This document shows positions 1-8,231 of a DNA stretch of 31,891 nt, in pieces. Origin of the DNA: JAGOUY01 sp964562155 (GTDB lineage: Bacteria > Patescibacteriota > Patescibacteriia > 2-12-FULL-60-25); NCBI GenBank assembly GCA_964562155.1, contig CAZLRU010000014.1:1-31891 (forward strand), given 5' to 3'. Position 1 is the first letter of the stretch, and each line of letters begins with the position of its first letter. The translations under genes were made by a program, and so were the position numbers. The notes under the pieces are model-generated. The model did no database searches and was not told the origin of the DNA. It worked only from the letters and a program-made list of their open reading frames with translations.

Positions 1-12
1 TGGACACTCATA

Positions 13-480
13 TCACCACACCCTGACCATTAAAAACGCCAACACGATGAGCTGCATCACAACTCCAAGACTCAAAGGAATATCTCCTTTTCGGCTGGTA
101 ATTAAGTTATGAAAAAAGAAGTGGAACTTATTAAAAGCACGTAATTTTTCTACTCGAAACAGCTGATACATCGCCACCAATAAATCGGGCAACACCGATC
201 CAAAGATTCCCAAGGAAATGGCCAACCGGTGTTCATTTAAGTGGGTGTTAAATAGCGCCATCACAAACAACATAGCCACCAAGGTATCAACCGTAACATA
301 CGCCACCGCGCGCTTCACCTTTGAACCCGACACATACCCTTTGTACAGATTTGAATCGCCGTGAGGGATAATATCCGCCAAAAAGTGAGAAACCAACCCC
401 AACCCAAATGCCAGGGCGGGGGTATCGGCCAACCGTTCGCCAATCAGGGCCCCAATCAAGGCATGCGTGGTAATAAACAT
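13..480 (-). CDS. YdjM/DUF457-like integral membrane protein, putative metal-dependent hydrolase
   Basis: This 155-residue protein has several hydrophobic segments and conserved acidic and histidine residues. An N-terminal THALIGALIG stretch is followed by HFLADIIPHGD (about residues 32-42). Further on are a GSVLPDLL segment and an FHFFFHN motif. This pattern of His and Asp at membrane edges resembles the YdjM/DUF457 family of membrane-bound putative metal-dependent hydrolases; the substrate is unknown. It is the last minus-strand gene in the window, separated from the upstream tRNA by a palindromic terminator, so it probably has its own promoter. The stop lies at 13-15, so the gene is complete. 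The family call is moderate and the enzymatic activity is only inferred. Confidence 0.55.
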   Translation of the reverse strand: MFITTHALIGALIGERLADTPALAFGLGLVSHFLADIIPHGDSNLYKGYVSGSKVKRAVAYVTVDTLVAMLFVMALFNTHLNEHRLAISLGIFGSVLPDLLVAMYQLFRVEKLRAFNKFHFFFHNLITSRKGDIPLSLGVVMQLIVLAFLMVRVW

Positions 481-540
481 AATCTAAGTCATCTTAGCGT
501 ATTTTGAAGAAAGGGAGAAGGCTTACTTTCTGAACATAAA

Positions 541-572
541 CAAAAACAGTGCTTTATAAAGCACTGTTTTTG
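541..572. terminator. Perfect 32-nt palindrome, probable bidirectional terminator
   Basis: The sequence reads CAAAAACAGTGC, then TTTATAAA, then the exact inverse complement, so all 32 bases are self-complementary. It has an A-run on one side and a T-run on the other, as in bidirectional intrinsic terminators. It lies 1 nt past the CCA end of the CAU tRNA on the minus strand and 60 bases before the start of the membrane protein gene. Confidence 0.75.
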
Positions 573-573
573 T

Positions 574-650
574 TGGTAGCGGGGGGCGGAATCGAACCGC
601 CGACCTCGGGCTTATGAGTCCCACGCTCTAACCAGCTGAGCTACCCCGCC
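574..650 (-). tRNA. tRNA with CAT anticodon (Met, or Ile2 if modified)
   Basis: This 77-nt cloverleaf folds with a 7-bp acceptor stem, D stem GCTC/GAGC, a CTCATAA anticodon loop, T stem GGCGG/CCGCC and an encoded CCA. The anticodon CAT fits elongator Met, initiator Met or lysidine-modified Ile. C11-G24 in the D stem argues for an elongator. The acceptor stem GCGGGG/CCCCGC with a weak G1-U72 pair resembles initiators. The anticodon stem has three G-C pairs at 28-30/40-42 but an A31-G39 mismatch beside the loop. The identity is therefore left open. Confidence 0.9.
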
Positions 651-669
651 AAATCTGAATGTGAGGCGA

Positions 670-698
670 ATACTAACAGCTTTTGGCTATGACGGCAA
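670..698 (-). promoter_or_regulatory. Putative promoter for the CAT tRNA
   Basis: On the minus strand TTGCCG (693-698) is followed after exactly 17 bases by TAGTAT (670-675). The predicted start near 663 is about 13 nt before the tRNA 5' end. The promoter overlaps the end of the glycosyltransferase gene, so the tRNA could also be processed from that operon. Confidence 0.4.
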
Positions 699-1749
699 GT
701 ATCCGATCTGCAATGGGTGACCAGGAGAACTGATGAGCGCGCTGCCGACCCTCATCCTGACGATACCGCCATGCCGTATCGTCCATAAGAAGATGCGCTA
801 TCGCTTCTACCCACCCCGCCTGATCTTGCGGATCCAATAAAATCCCGGCATCCCCTACAACCTCAGCATGAGCCCCAGATCTACTCACAATCACCGGGGT
901 TCCATGAGCCATCGCCTCCAAGGCAACACGTCCAAATCCCTCATGCAAAGAAGGAACCAAAACCAGTTTTGAATAGCGAAGTAATTGGTCACGCTCGACC
1001 TCTGAGACATGGCTCATCCGCTGAATGGCTTTACTCGTTTTCACCTCCACTGAACCCCACCCGGGACTCCCTGCTATCATGAGTGACACAGATCGATGCG
1101 TACGCTGACAGATAAGAGGCCAGAGGTTCACAATAAAAGGAATGTTCTTTCGCGGTTCAACCGTACCTAGAACAAGAACCTGGTCGAGGCGCTCCAACGC
1201 AGGCACGACCGTATCAGGAAGGATCACCCCCTCATGCGTCACGCTAACGGATGACGAAAGCCGAGGAAGAAGATGATGCAACGCCGTTTTGGTATCCTCA
1301 CTCACACAAAAAACATGACGAGCCCGAGCCAATCCATGCAAAAACAAACGCGTCGTGAGCTGACGACGAAACCACGACTGAGGAAACCATTCCGGATGAG
1401 AAAAAATCGCGACATCATGCACCCAGGCAAACGAAGGGAGCGATACACCTAACGGAAGAGAGCCTGTCGGGGCAAAAAACGCACGACACCCATCCGCCTT
1501 GACCGCTCGTGCTAATAATCGTCCGGAACCATAGGCAGGAACTCCATGATTCGTGGACGGAACAAGACGAACCACGTTTCCTGCAGACGCCACGTCCGCA
1601 TCCCCTACCACGTAGGCCACACATTCAAGCCCAAAGGCGGCCGAGCGTTCAACGCAAGCAGAAAACAACTCACGCGCCGCATGAGGAATGCCGGCCCCCG
1701 GGGCCCCATTCACCGGCAAGCAGCGTAAATCAAAGGCAACACGTTTCAT
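673..1749 (-). CDS. Glycosyltransferase family 4 (GT-B fold)
   Basis: The protein is 358 residues from the ATG at 1747-1749. This start is preferred over an upstream one because it lies 4 nt after the stop of the carboxypeptidase gene and gives a normal GT4 N-terminus (MKRVAFDLRCL). Two Rossmann-like halves are visible. The N-terminal half has WVHD near 109-112. The C-terminal half has LGTVEPRKN (194-202) and the donor-binding PSLHEGFG...EAMA block (266-281), ending in GILLDP near 302. GT4 enzymes transfer sugars from nucleotide-sugar donors, often to envelope polysaccharides or glycolipids. The acceptor cannot be told from sequence. It is the last protein gene of an operon with aspS, scpAB and the carboxypeptidase. 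Confidence 0.88.
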   Translation of the reverse strand: MKRVAFDLRCLPVNGAPGAGIPHAARELFSACVERSAAFGLECVAYVVGDADVASAGNVVRLVPSTNHGVPAYGSGRLLARAVKADGCRAFFAPTGSLPLGVSLPSFAWVHDVAIFSHPEWFPQSWFRRQLTTRLFLHGLARARHVFCVSEDTKTALHHLLPRLSSSVSVTHEGVILPDTVVPALERLDQVLVLGTVEPRKNIPFIVNLWPLICQRTHRSVSLMIAGSPGWGSVEVKTSKAIQRMSHVSEVERDQLLRYSKLVLVPSLHEGFGRVALEAMAHGTPVIVSRSGAHAEVVGDAGILLDPQDQAGWVEAIAHLLMDDTAWRYRQDEGRQRAHQFSWSPIADRILAVIAKSC

Positions 1750-1753
1750 GTCG

Positions 1754-2707
1754 TTATTTACTCGCTGTAAGAGGCGATCGAACCGCTGCGGGGAGTGTAG
1801 GCCAAGTAAAATTCGCAAACGTCCAAAACGTCAACGCTTTTGCATCTTGAAAGCGAGAAAAATGATTATCACTTCCCAACACCACCACAATCACCTCGTG
1901 TCCCCCCTTATCTTCTGTAGCTTGCGCCAAGCAAAACCCCGCTTCAGGCAACGATCCCGTTTTGCCTGCCACAATGCGATACGGATCACGATTCAAAAAA
2001 GATCCAAGCAAAAGATTCGTGCTATCGATAAGGTACGGTTTTGCGGTCGCGCGACCCGTAAGTTGTATCTTAGAGCGCTTGGTCATCTCGCCGATCTCGG
2101 GATACCGCAACGCCGCTCGCAACGCAATGGCTACATCGTGAGCAGAAGCTTGGTTATGACTATTAAGCCCGGTTGGATCTTCAAAGTGAGCCTGCCGCAT
2201 CCCTAAACGCTGAGCTTTTACATTCATCGCAGCGATAAAATGAGGCATCCCTCCTCCGGTACGCGCCAGCGCATCACCCGCAATATTCACGGATCCAATC
2301 AGTAACGCCTGCAATAACTCACGACGCGTAAAGCGTTCCCCTTCTAAAAAAACCGGTCTCCCCTCCTTAGGGTCATCCTCGGCCAAAATCGTAACAACCT
2401 CGTCCAAATTGGGTTTCTGGTCTAATAACGTCATCGCCGTCACCAACTTAGTCAAGCTGGCAATCGGATAGGCCGTATCCGCATTTTTTTCGTACAACAC
2501 TTCCCCGCTTTCAACATCCAACACCACGGCGGCACGAGCCGTTGTTTCAACCCCAAAGGAATTAGGATCTTTCTTGGTAGGCGGTTGAGGACCAGGAATA
2601 TACCGAGCGACCGGCAACGACTGCATAACCACCGGCTGCTCAGCCGGAACGCGCGCTTCACGAATGGTTAGCATACTCGCAAGCGCAATGAACGATTCAG
2701 CAAACAT
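1754..2707 (-). CDS. D-alanyl-D-alanine carboxypeptidase, peptidase S11 family
   Basis: This 317-residue penicillin-binding protein of the DacA type trims the terminal D-Ala from peptidoglycan stem peptides outside the cytoplasmic membrane. All three active-site motifs are present: SLTK with nucleophile S84 and K87, SVN at 139-141, and KTG at 249-251. The N-terminus has only a short hydrophobic stretch (FIALASMLTI) with no basic residue before it, so the signal or anchor is weak. No C-terminal amphipathic anchor is obvious. An upstream extension is impossible because the in-frame TAG of scpB lies just before the ATG. It sits 9 nt after scpB and 4 nt before the glycosyltransferase gene, so it is co-transcribed with them. 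Confidence 0.92.
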   Translation of the reverse strand: MFAESFIALASMLTIREARVPAEQPVVMQSLPVARYIPGPQPPTKKDPNSFGVETTARAAVVLDVESGEVLYEKNADTAYPIASLTKLVTAMTLLDQKPNLDEVVTILAEDDPKEGRPVFLEGERFTRRELLQALLIGSVNIAGDALARTGGGMPHFIAAMNVKAQRLGMRQAHFEDPTGLNSHNQASAHDVAIALRAALRYPEIGEMTKRSKIQLTGRATAKPYLIDSTNLLLGSFLNRDPYRIVAGKTGSLPEAGFCLAQATEDKGGHEVIVVVLGSDNHFSRFQDAKALTFWTFANFTWPTLPAAVRSPLTASK

Positions 2708-2716
2708 AGAAAAAGA

Positions 2717-3250
2717 CTAACACTGATCCAAGACTTGCTCAACCGTTGGATGATGATGAAGAGCCGCAAAATCCGGCAATTCTTCCAAACGCGAGAGACC
2801 TAAATGTTTTACAAAGTCCATCGTAACCTGATACATCGGTTGACCCAAGCGAGATTCTTCTCGAGCCTCAACCAATCCTCGCACCATCAAATTACGCAAA
2901 ATAATGGCCGACTGAACTCCACGAATCTGCTCAAGTTCCGGGCGCGTAAGCGGTCCACGATACGCCAAGATAGACAAGGCTTCCAGGGCTGCCTTAGACA
3001 ACTCACTCTGTGCCTCCACCTTCACCACGGCACGAACAAGCTCTGCAGCCTCAGGATGAGTCACAAGCTCGACTTCGTTCGTATGACGAGCTAACTGAAG
3101 ACCGCTCGTTGGTTGCAGGCGCGCTTGAAGAACAGTCAAAGCAGCCTCGATCTCTTGGACAGAGGCTTGAGCAACATCAGCCAAACGACGAATCGTCAAA
3201 GGACCGCCCACCGCGAAAAGAATAGCCTCTAATTGAGCATCAAGGGTCAT
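2717..3250 (-). CDS. scpB: Segregation and condensation protein B
   Basis: ScpB is the winged-helix kleisin partner of the SMC-ScpA complex that compacts and segregates the chromosome. The 177-residue product matches the family in length and in motifs: the start LEAILFAVGGPLTI, the LSILAYRGPLTRPE segment and the IRGV...L(M)VRGLVE pattern of the second winged helix, with LPDF near the end. Its start overlaps the scpA stop by 4 nt (ATGA), which points to translational coupling and equal dosage of the two subunits. No smc gene is in the window. Confidence 0.93.
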   Translation of the reverse strand: MTLDAQLEAILFAVGGPLTIRRLADVAQASVQEIEAALTVLQARLQPTSGLQLARHTNEVELVTHPEAAELVRAVVKVEAQSELSKAALEALSILAYRGPLTRPELEQIRGVQSAIILRNLMVRGLVEAREESRLGQPMYQVTMDFVKHLGLSRLEELPDFAALHHHPTVEQVLDQC

Positions 3251-3951
3251 ACGGGAGACGAAATCTGAATATCTTCAAAAAGCTGTGCCTGCTCCACACG
3301 AATACTTCGCTGTTTGGTTAACTCGAGTAAGGCAAGAAAAGTCACAATAAGTTCCGCACGACTTGTGGCCTCGTGCGCCATGGCGCGAAACGAGGTTTGC
3401 ACAGCGTGACGTACCCGCTCAACCAATTGAGACATTTTTTCTTCCAACGTCATGACTCGTTCAATCGCTGCTTGAGGCAACCGAGCAATAGGTTCAAGGC
3501 GACGAACAAGTCCCGCAAATAAAGCCCGCAGATCATCTTGCGTGATCGAGGGAGCAACAAACCCCAACTCTTCAAGCTTCACCATCTGCCGAGGATGACT
3601 AAACGAACGCACCCCTTGAGCAGATAAGGCTTGAATCTGTTTCGCAGCCGCCACAAAGGCCTGATAGGCACGCAATTGGCTAGCTAGATCAGGCCCCTCC
3701 AACTCCGCATCGGTTTCCAGACTCGGAACAATCGCTTTGGATTTAAGATAAACAAGCTTAGAAGCAATCAAGAGAAAGTCAGCCAACTCCTCCGGTAACA
3801 TCTGTCCACGACGTTCAGCCAGATGTCGTAAGAACGGCTCCGTCACCTGAACCAAAGAAATATCCGTGATTTCCATCTGCTCTCCCTCTACAAGCTGAAG
3901 CAAGAGGTCGAGCGGCCCTTCAAAGTTTTGAATCGTGATGGAATAGGCCAT
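3247..3951 (-). CDS. scpA: Segregation and condensation protein A
   Basis: ScpA is the kleisin subunit that bridges the two SMC heads. The 234-residue protein opens with the diagnostic FEGPLDLLLQLVE (about residues 10-22), followed by EITDISLVQVTE and the ADFLLIASKLVYLKSK helix. Its C-terminal winged helix ends in VTFLALLELTKQRSI...QLFEDI, as is usual. The stop TGA is the overlapping ATGA of scpB, which shows that TGA is an ordinary stop codon here. The gene follows aspS by 6 nt and is probably on the same transcript. Confidence 0.94.
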   Translation of the reverse strand: MAYSITIQNFEGPLDLLLQLVEGEQMEITDISLVQVTEPFLRHLAERRGQMLPEELADFLLIASKLVYLKSKAIVPSLETDAELEGPDLASQLRAYQAFVAAAKQIQALSAQGVRSFSHPRQMVKLEELGFVAPSITQDDLRALFAGLVRRLEPIARLPQAAIERVMTLEEKMSQLVERVRHAVQTSFRAMAHEATSRAELIVTFLALLELTKQRSIRVEQAQLFEDIQISSPV

Positions 3952-3957
3952 GCAATC

Positions 3958-5349
3958 TTAGACAATCTTGATGTGCGCTTCCTTCAGCCGCCTCTCTTCC
4001 AGAGATGAGGGAGCCCCCATCATCAAATCACGTGCAGCCCCATCTTTCGGAAAGGCAATGACTTCACGAATATTCGGTTCACCGGCCATAAGCATGACAA
4101 TACGATCAATTCCCGGCGCGAATCCACCATGTGGCGGTGCTCCGTACGTGAATGCTTCCAGCATATGGCCAAAGCGCGCCTGCTGCTCTTCCTGACGAAT
4201 ACCCAACAATTCAAAGATCCGTTCTTGTAAGGCGCGTTCATGAATACGAATGCTACCGGAACTCAATTCATACCCATTTAAAACCAAATCATACGCGTTA
4301 GCACGAATCGACATCAAATCTTCCCCGTTCATGAACTTCTCGCGATCCTCATCCTTGATCGAGCAGAAAGGATGGTGTTTAGCCGCAATCGTCCCCTCCT
4401 CATCAACTTCAAACATGGGAAAATCCAAAACCCAAGCAAAGGCAAGCTCGTTCGGATCCGTTTTATCGACACGCAAATCAGGCTTGTCATTTCCATACTT
4501 CTCCATGCTCTCCGCGTAGGTAAGGCGAGGAAACGGTCGGGTTGTGATACGCTTTTCTGGAAATAACTTCTCCACAAGCGCAATAAACATGGCTTCTGTG
4601 TAGCGCAAAATATCTTCCTGCGTCACAAACGACATCTCAAAATCAAGCTGGGTAAATTCCGGTTGACGATCACCACGCAAATCTTCATCACGGAAACAGC
4701 GTGCAACCTGAAAATAACGCTCAAGACCAGCGACCATACACAACTGCTTAAACTGCTGCGGTGATTGAGGTAGCACGTAAAACTGTCCACCGTGCAAACG
4801 AGACGGAACCACATACTCACGCGAGCCCTCCGGGGTTCCTTTCATGAGAATCGGTGTTTCAATCTCAACAAAGTCGTTGGCATGCATGTACTCACGAAAG
4901 AAGGTGATGATCTGATCCCGTAAACGAAGATTGCGTTGCAACCGAGGGGAGCGAAGATCCAAATAACGATATTTGAGACGTAACTCCTCACTAACCTTCA
5001 TCGTGTCTTCCAGTTCAAACGGAAGCGGTTTAGCCGCGTTTAAAATACCCACCTTTTTTGCCACTACTTCCACCGTCCCTGTTGGCATATTGGGATTGAG
5101 CTGCTTCTCTCCACGTTTCTGGACAACGCCCTGAACCTCTATACAAAATTCACCCCGCAATTCTTTCATGAGTTCTTTAGACGCGTCATCAAGTTCCGCT
5201 GGATGCAAAATAACCTGAACCAACCCCGAACGATCGCGCAGATCAATAAAAGCCAGCTTCCCCATATCGCGACGGGTATGAACCCACCCTTTAAGGAGGA
5301 CTGATTCACCGATCTTACCCACTGTCTCCAAAGCCATGATACGTGACAT
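3958..5349 (-). CDS. aspS: Aspartyl-tRNA synthetase lacking the GAD insertion domain
   Basis: This class II synthetase charges tRNA-Asp (or tRNA-Asp and tRNA-Asn in non-discriminating forms). The OB-fold anticodon domain carries GWVHTRRDMGKLAFIDLRDR (21-40). Motif 2 is FRDEDLRGDRQPEF (219-232) and motif 3 includes GIDR (413-416). The sequence is of the bacterial type (LPQSPQQFKQ, APPHGGFAPG), yet at about 463 residues it is far shorter than the usual ~590. KPDLR (289-293) runs almost directly into ELAFAWVLDFPMFE (301-314), the place where bacterial enzymes carry the GAD insert of over 100 residues. The ATG at 5347-5349 gives the best N-terminus; an in-frame TTG at 5394 would overlap the upstream gene. 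Confidence 0.93.
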   Translation of the reverse strand: MSRIMALETVGKIGESVLLKGWVHTRRDMGKLAFIDLRDRSGLVQVILHPAELDDASKELMKELRGEFCIEVQGVVQKRGEKQLNPNMPTGTVEVVAKKVGILNAAKPLPFELEDTMKVSEELRLKYRYLDLRSPRLQRNLRLRDQIITFFREYMHANDFVEIETPILMKGTPEGSREYVVPSRLHGGQFYVLPQSPQQFKQLCMVAGLERYFQVARCFRDEDLRGDRQPEFTQLDFEMSFVTQEDILRYTEAMFIALVEKLFPEKRITTRPFPRLTYAESMEKYGNDKPDLRVDKTDPNELAFAWVLDFPMFEVDEEGTIAAKHHPFCSIKDEDREKFMNGEDLMSIRANAYDLVLNGYELSSGSIRIHERALQERIFELLGIRQEEQQARFGHMLEAFTYGAPPHGGFAPGIDRIVMLMAGEPNIREVIAFPKDGAARDLMMGAPSSLEERRLKEAHIKIV

Positions 5350-5375
5350 ACGCCCCGTAGCTTCGCATAAAATCC

Positions 5376-5579
5376 CTACTTCATCAATAACCAAATAATC
5401 GACGGGTCACAGTCAATCCGCTCATGCCGATCACAAGCCGCAAAACGAGCACGTTCTGCCCGAACATACTGAGTCAATAATAAAGGCAAAAGCAGCACAG
5501 CTATCAACGCCAAAGCCCCTACCCATAAAAAGACTCTAAGATGACGCGGAGGCGGCGGAAGAGAAGATTCGGAAGGCAT
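5376..5579 (-). CDS. Small single-pass membrane protein
   Basis: This 67-residue protein has a proline-rich N-terminus (SSLPPPPRH), one strongly hydrophobic helix (VFLWVGALALIAVLLLPLLL, about 20-40) and a charged C-terminal tail containing two cysteines. The predicted topology is a single membrane anchor. The ATG at 5577-5579 is preferred because it removes an unlikely upstream extension and follows the preceding gene by 17 nt. The gene lies 26 nt before aspS, within the operon. I do not recognise a family. Confidence 0.6.
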   Translation of the reverse strand: MPSESSLPPPPRHLRVFLWVGALALIAVLLLPLLLTQYVRAERARFAACDRHERIDCDPSIIWLLMK

Positions 5580-5596
5580 AGTTATAAAAGAAAAGA

Positions 5597-6514
5597 TTAA
5601 GGAGCAACGCGCAAAAAACGAATATCTTCTGGGACCAAGGGACCGCAAACCGGCGCCACCCCATCAGACTCCAAGCAAAGCTTTCCTCCCTGAACCAACA
5701 ATAATCGATGATCCGGAAGCCAGCCTAAAGGCTTACCCGTAACCGGACGAGAAAGACCCGTTGGTCCAAGAAGACGAAAATCATTCTGATCGCTCACAAG
5801 AGCGATATCCGCACCTTGAGCTACTACGTCCGTTACCAACGCATTCGTACGCTCATCCACAACCACGGTCGATGTGCTGCCCTCCATCGTAACCGACCAT
5901 ACGCGAGAGGGCCCGTGAGGCGGCACCTCGATCCCCTCTCGCGGTGCAGATTCAACCAACCACACCTTCCCATGTTGAATGGTCAATGGAACGGTTTGCT
6001 CAGACAACACAGCAACTTCACGAATGACGCCCGCCTTAGAGACGGATACGAGTACACGCCGATCAGAATCAATCGCCGCAATCGCAAAATGAGTCTCATC
6101 AAATGAACCAACGTACAGAGGATCTTGATAGGCATGACCACGCGTATTACGTAATGACACACTCCATTCCGATCCCTGCAACAGCCAGACACTATCCTCG
6201 CTACGCCGCGTAACCGAGGCCATTGAACTCAAGGGTAAACGCCATCCAGAAGCCGTCGTCGTAGACATAAGTTGCCCCGCATCAACATCATAGACAAACA
6301 ACTCATCCTGCTTCGCATCCTGACGCGCACGCCCCAGCAAAACGGTCATTGATGAGGAAGTTGAGGATAAGGAGGGAGCAACCGTCGGGGTATTCGAAGG
6401 AACAACGGGGGTCGTCTTGCTCATCACAAACCAGCCGATCAATCCCACAATCAAAGGAAATATTAAAACCGAAGGATTGATGGGATTGGAAGACTCACGC
6501 GAAGAGCGGGACAT
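5597..6514 (-). CDS. Membrane-anchored protein with an extracytoplasmic beta-rich domain, function unknown
   Basis: The 305-residue product begins MSRSSRESSNPINP, then has one transmembrane helix (VLIFPLIVGLIGWFVM), a Thr/Ser/Pro linker and a long domain of short beta-like stretches such as DELFVYDVD, SVWLLQG, KVWLVES and RVWSVTM. The spacing suggests a beta-propeller-like repeat fold exposed outside the membrane, but no catalytic motif is seen. The start is placed at the ATG at 6512-6514, after the promoter at 6530-6558; a longer reading frame would begin inside the asnS terminator hairpin. It is the first gene of the operon leading to aspS, scpAB, the carboxypeptidase and the glycosyltransferase. 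Confidence 0.65.
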   Translation of the reverse strand: MSRSSRESSNPINPSVLIFPLIVGLIGWFVMSKTTPVVPSNTPTVAPSLSSTSSSMTVLLGRARQDAKQDELFVYDVDAGQLMSTTTASGWRLPLSSMASVTRRSEDSVWLLQGSEWSVSLRNTRGHAYQDPLYVGSFDETHFAIAAIDSDRRVLVSVSKAGVIREVAVLSEQTVPLTIQHGKVWLVESAPREGIEVPPHGPSRVWSVTMEGSTSTVVVDERTNALVTDVVAQGADIALVSDQNDFRLLGPTGLSRPVTGKPLGWLPDHRLLLVQGGKLCLESDGVAPVCGPLVPEDIRFLRVAP

Positions 6515-6529
6515 AGGAGAATAGTACCG

Positions 6530-6558
6530 AGTATACAGCATCGAAGATAGCATGACGA
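6530..6558 (-). promoter_or_regulatory. Putative promoter of the aspS-scpAB-dac operon
   Basis: On the minus strand TCGTCA (6553-6558) lies 17 nt from TATACT (6530-6535). The predicted start is about 8 nt before the ATG at 6514, so the leader is very short and has no Shine-Dalgarno site. The promoter sits just after the asnS terminator, as expected for a new transcription unit. Confidence 0.45.
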
Positions 6559-6566
6559 ACAGAATC

Positions 6567-6592
6567 ATAAAGACGGCAAGCGCCGTCTTTAT
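6567..6592 (-). terminator. Intrinsic terminator-like hairpin after asnS
   Basis: ATAAAGACGGC (6567-6577) and GCCGTCTTTAT (6582-6592) form a perfect 11-bp stem with a 4-nt loop, ending in a short T run on the minus strand. It is 20 nt past the asnS stop. Confidence 0.7.
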
Positions 6593-6612
6593 CTTTGCCT
6601 GACTCTCTAGTT

Positions 6613-7902
6613 TTATGGCTCTAATCGATTCATTAATCGAGGAAACGGAATTGTTTCACGTACATGATGAATCCCGCACACCCACGTCACAATTCGTTCA
6701 AGACCAAACCCAAACCCGGCATGCGGCACAGCCCCGTATTTGCGCGTGTCCAAATACCATTGAAATTCCTTTTCTGGGAGATGATGTTCTTGAATACGCT
6801 TGAGGAGCTCATCATAGCTATCCTCACGCTGTGATCCACCGCTAATCTCACCGTACCCCTCTGGAGCCAATAAATCCGAGCATAAAACACGAGACGCATC
6901 CTCAGGATCACGCTTCATATAAAACGCTTTTACCACAGCAGGATAACGCTCCACAAAAATAGGGCGATCATACTGTTTGGTAAGCATCGTCTCATCATCC
7001 GCACCGAGATCATCCCCTTCTTTAATATCACTCCCAAGCGCTTGTAGCTGCTTAACAGCGTCCGCATGCCGTACACGAGGAAACGGTGCCTGAACCTTCT
7101 TTAGCGGCTCTTGATCACGTTCCAAAATCTTCAATTCCGCCTGACAGTTCTTGAGAACACGCTCAACAATAAAACAGATCAATCGTTCTTGAATCGCCAT
7201 GTTGTCTTCATGGGTCGCATACGCCGTCTCTGCATCCATCATCCAAAACTCGGTCAAGTGTCTACGCGTTTTGGATTTTTCTGCACGAAAGACAGGACCA
7301 AAATCAAACACCTTCCCAAATGAAGCAATGGCCGCCTCAAGATAGAGCTGACCAGACTGCGAAAGATACGCCTTCCGTTCTTCAAAATATTCTATTTCAA
7401 ACAACTCCGTCGTCCCCTCACACGCGTTTGGGGTCAAAATTGGTGAATCAAACTTCATGTAACCATTTTCACGCATCCAATCAAAAGTCGCGTAAATAAC
7501 CTCATTACGAACTTTCTGAATCGCCCACTGGGTTGGCGCACGCAGCCACAAATGACGTTGATCAAGCAAAAAATCAGGACCGTGCTCCTTCTTCCCAATC
7601 GGATACTCTTCTGAGCGTTGCACGAGTTCAACCTTGGTCGCCTGTAATTCAAACACCCCTTCCTGTTTAGGATGTTTCGTTACCACTCCCTCAACTACAC
7701 AAGAAGATTCGATTGTTGTCTCTGTTGCCGCTTGCCACGAACCCTCATCAACACCAGCCTTAGCGACGACCGCTTGGGTAAATCCGGATCCGTCACGGAT
7801 CTGTAAAAACGCAATCGATCCACTCGAACGCACGTTATACGCCCAGCCTTTAATAGTAACGGTCTGACCAACAAGGGTAGAAAAATCTTTGATAGAGGCC
7901 AT
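6613..7902 (-). CDS. asnS: Asparaginyl-tRNA synthetase
   Basis: AsnRS attaches asparagine directly to tRNA-Asn in the cytoplasm. The 429-residue protein has an N-terminal OB fold (VTIKGWAYNVRSSGSIAFLQ), motif 2 FRAEKSKTRRHLTEFWM, and motif 3 GFGFGLERIV...GIHHVRETIPFPR near the C-terminus. TPNACEGTTELFE and LSQSGQLYLE are typical of AsnRS rather than AspRS. Its presence suggests that Asn-tRNA need not be made by transamidation, so the nearby AspRS may be discriminating; this is an inference. The gene begins after a 440-bp noncoding stretch. A weak promoter candidate has TTGACG at 7938-7943. Confidence 0.95.
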   Translation of the reverse strand: MASIKDFSTLVGQTVTIKGWAYNVRSSGSIAFLQIRDGSGFTQAVVAKAGVDEGSWQAATETTIESSCVVEGVVTKHPKQEGVFELQATKVELVQRSEEYPIGKKEHGPDFLLDQRHLWLRAPTQWAIQKVRNEVIYATFDWMRENGYMKFDSPILTPNACEGTTELFEIEYFEERKAYLSQSGQLYLEAAIASFGKVFDFGPVFRAEKSKTRRHLTEFWMMDAETAYATHEDNMAIQERLICFIVERVLKNCQAELKILERDQEPLKKVQAPFPRVRHADAVKQLQALGSDIKEGDDLGADDETMLTKQYDRPIFVERYPAVVKAFYMKRDPEDASRVLCSDLLAPEGYGEISGGSQREDSYDELLKRIQEHHLPEKEFQWYLDTRKYGAVPHAGFGFGLERIVTWVCGIHHVRETIPFPRLMNRLEP

Positions 7903-7969
7903 AGAATAGCTCTAAACGTAAAGCCAAAGACAAAAAACGTCAATGTGTAAAATACGAATATATATAGAT

Positions 7970-7997
7970 GCGACCCGCCTCTCCTGAGACGGGCCGC
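7970..7997 (-). terminator. GC-rich 12-bp hairpin upstream of asnS
   Basis: On the minus strand GCGGCCCGTCTC pairs with GAGGCGGGTCGC through 12 pairs, two of them G-T, around a 4-nt AGGA loop. An A/T-rich stretch with alternating T follows rather than a clean T run. It may terminate the candidate RNA upstream or act in the asnS leader. Confidence 0.45.
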
Positions 7998-8231
7998 CAG
8001 TCAGCCGTACTTCTTTTTTCTCACCTCAATCAGACTCCAAAACGCTTCACCTCCCCTCCACCTTCTCGTGGTCGATCGCGGAACCGGCCTCATATTCCAC
8101 AATCACCGTCTGAAGGCCGCGCATGACTGATGCGCGTACCGTTTGATGCTCGCAGGCGCGTGCTCAGTAGGCCTTCTTGGAGCTGTTCATAACTGCGCGA
8201 TATCCTCCCTTCTGCGGTTAAGCAGGCGGGA

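Noticed and set aside
7990..8205. A long minus-strand frame interrupted only by TGA codons, suggesting TGA recoding
   Set aside because: TGA serves as the normal stop for scpA, tgt and the first gene in the window, so recoding is not supported; the frame has no recognisable protein.
7970..8230. T-box riboswitch for asnS (GGTTCCGCG resembles part of the T-box motif)
   Set aside because: The conserved T-box 14-mer and the stem I features are absent; only a short partial match is present.
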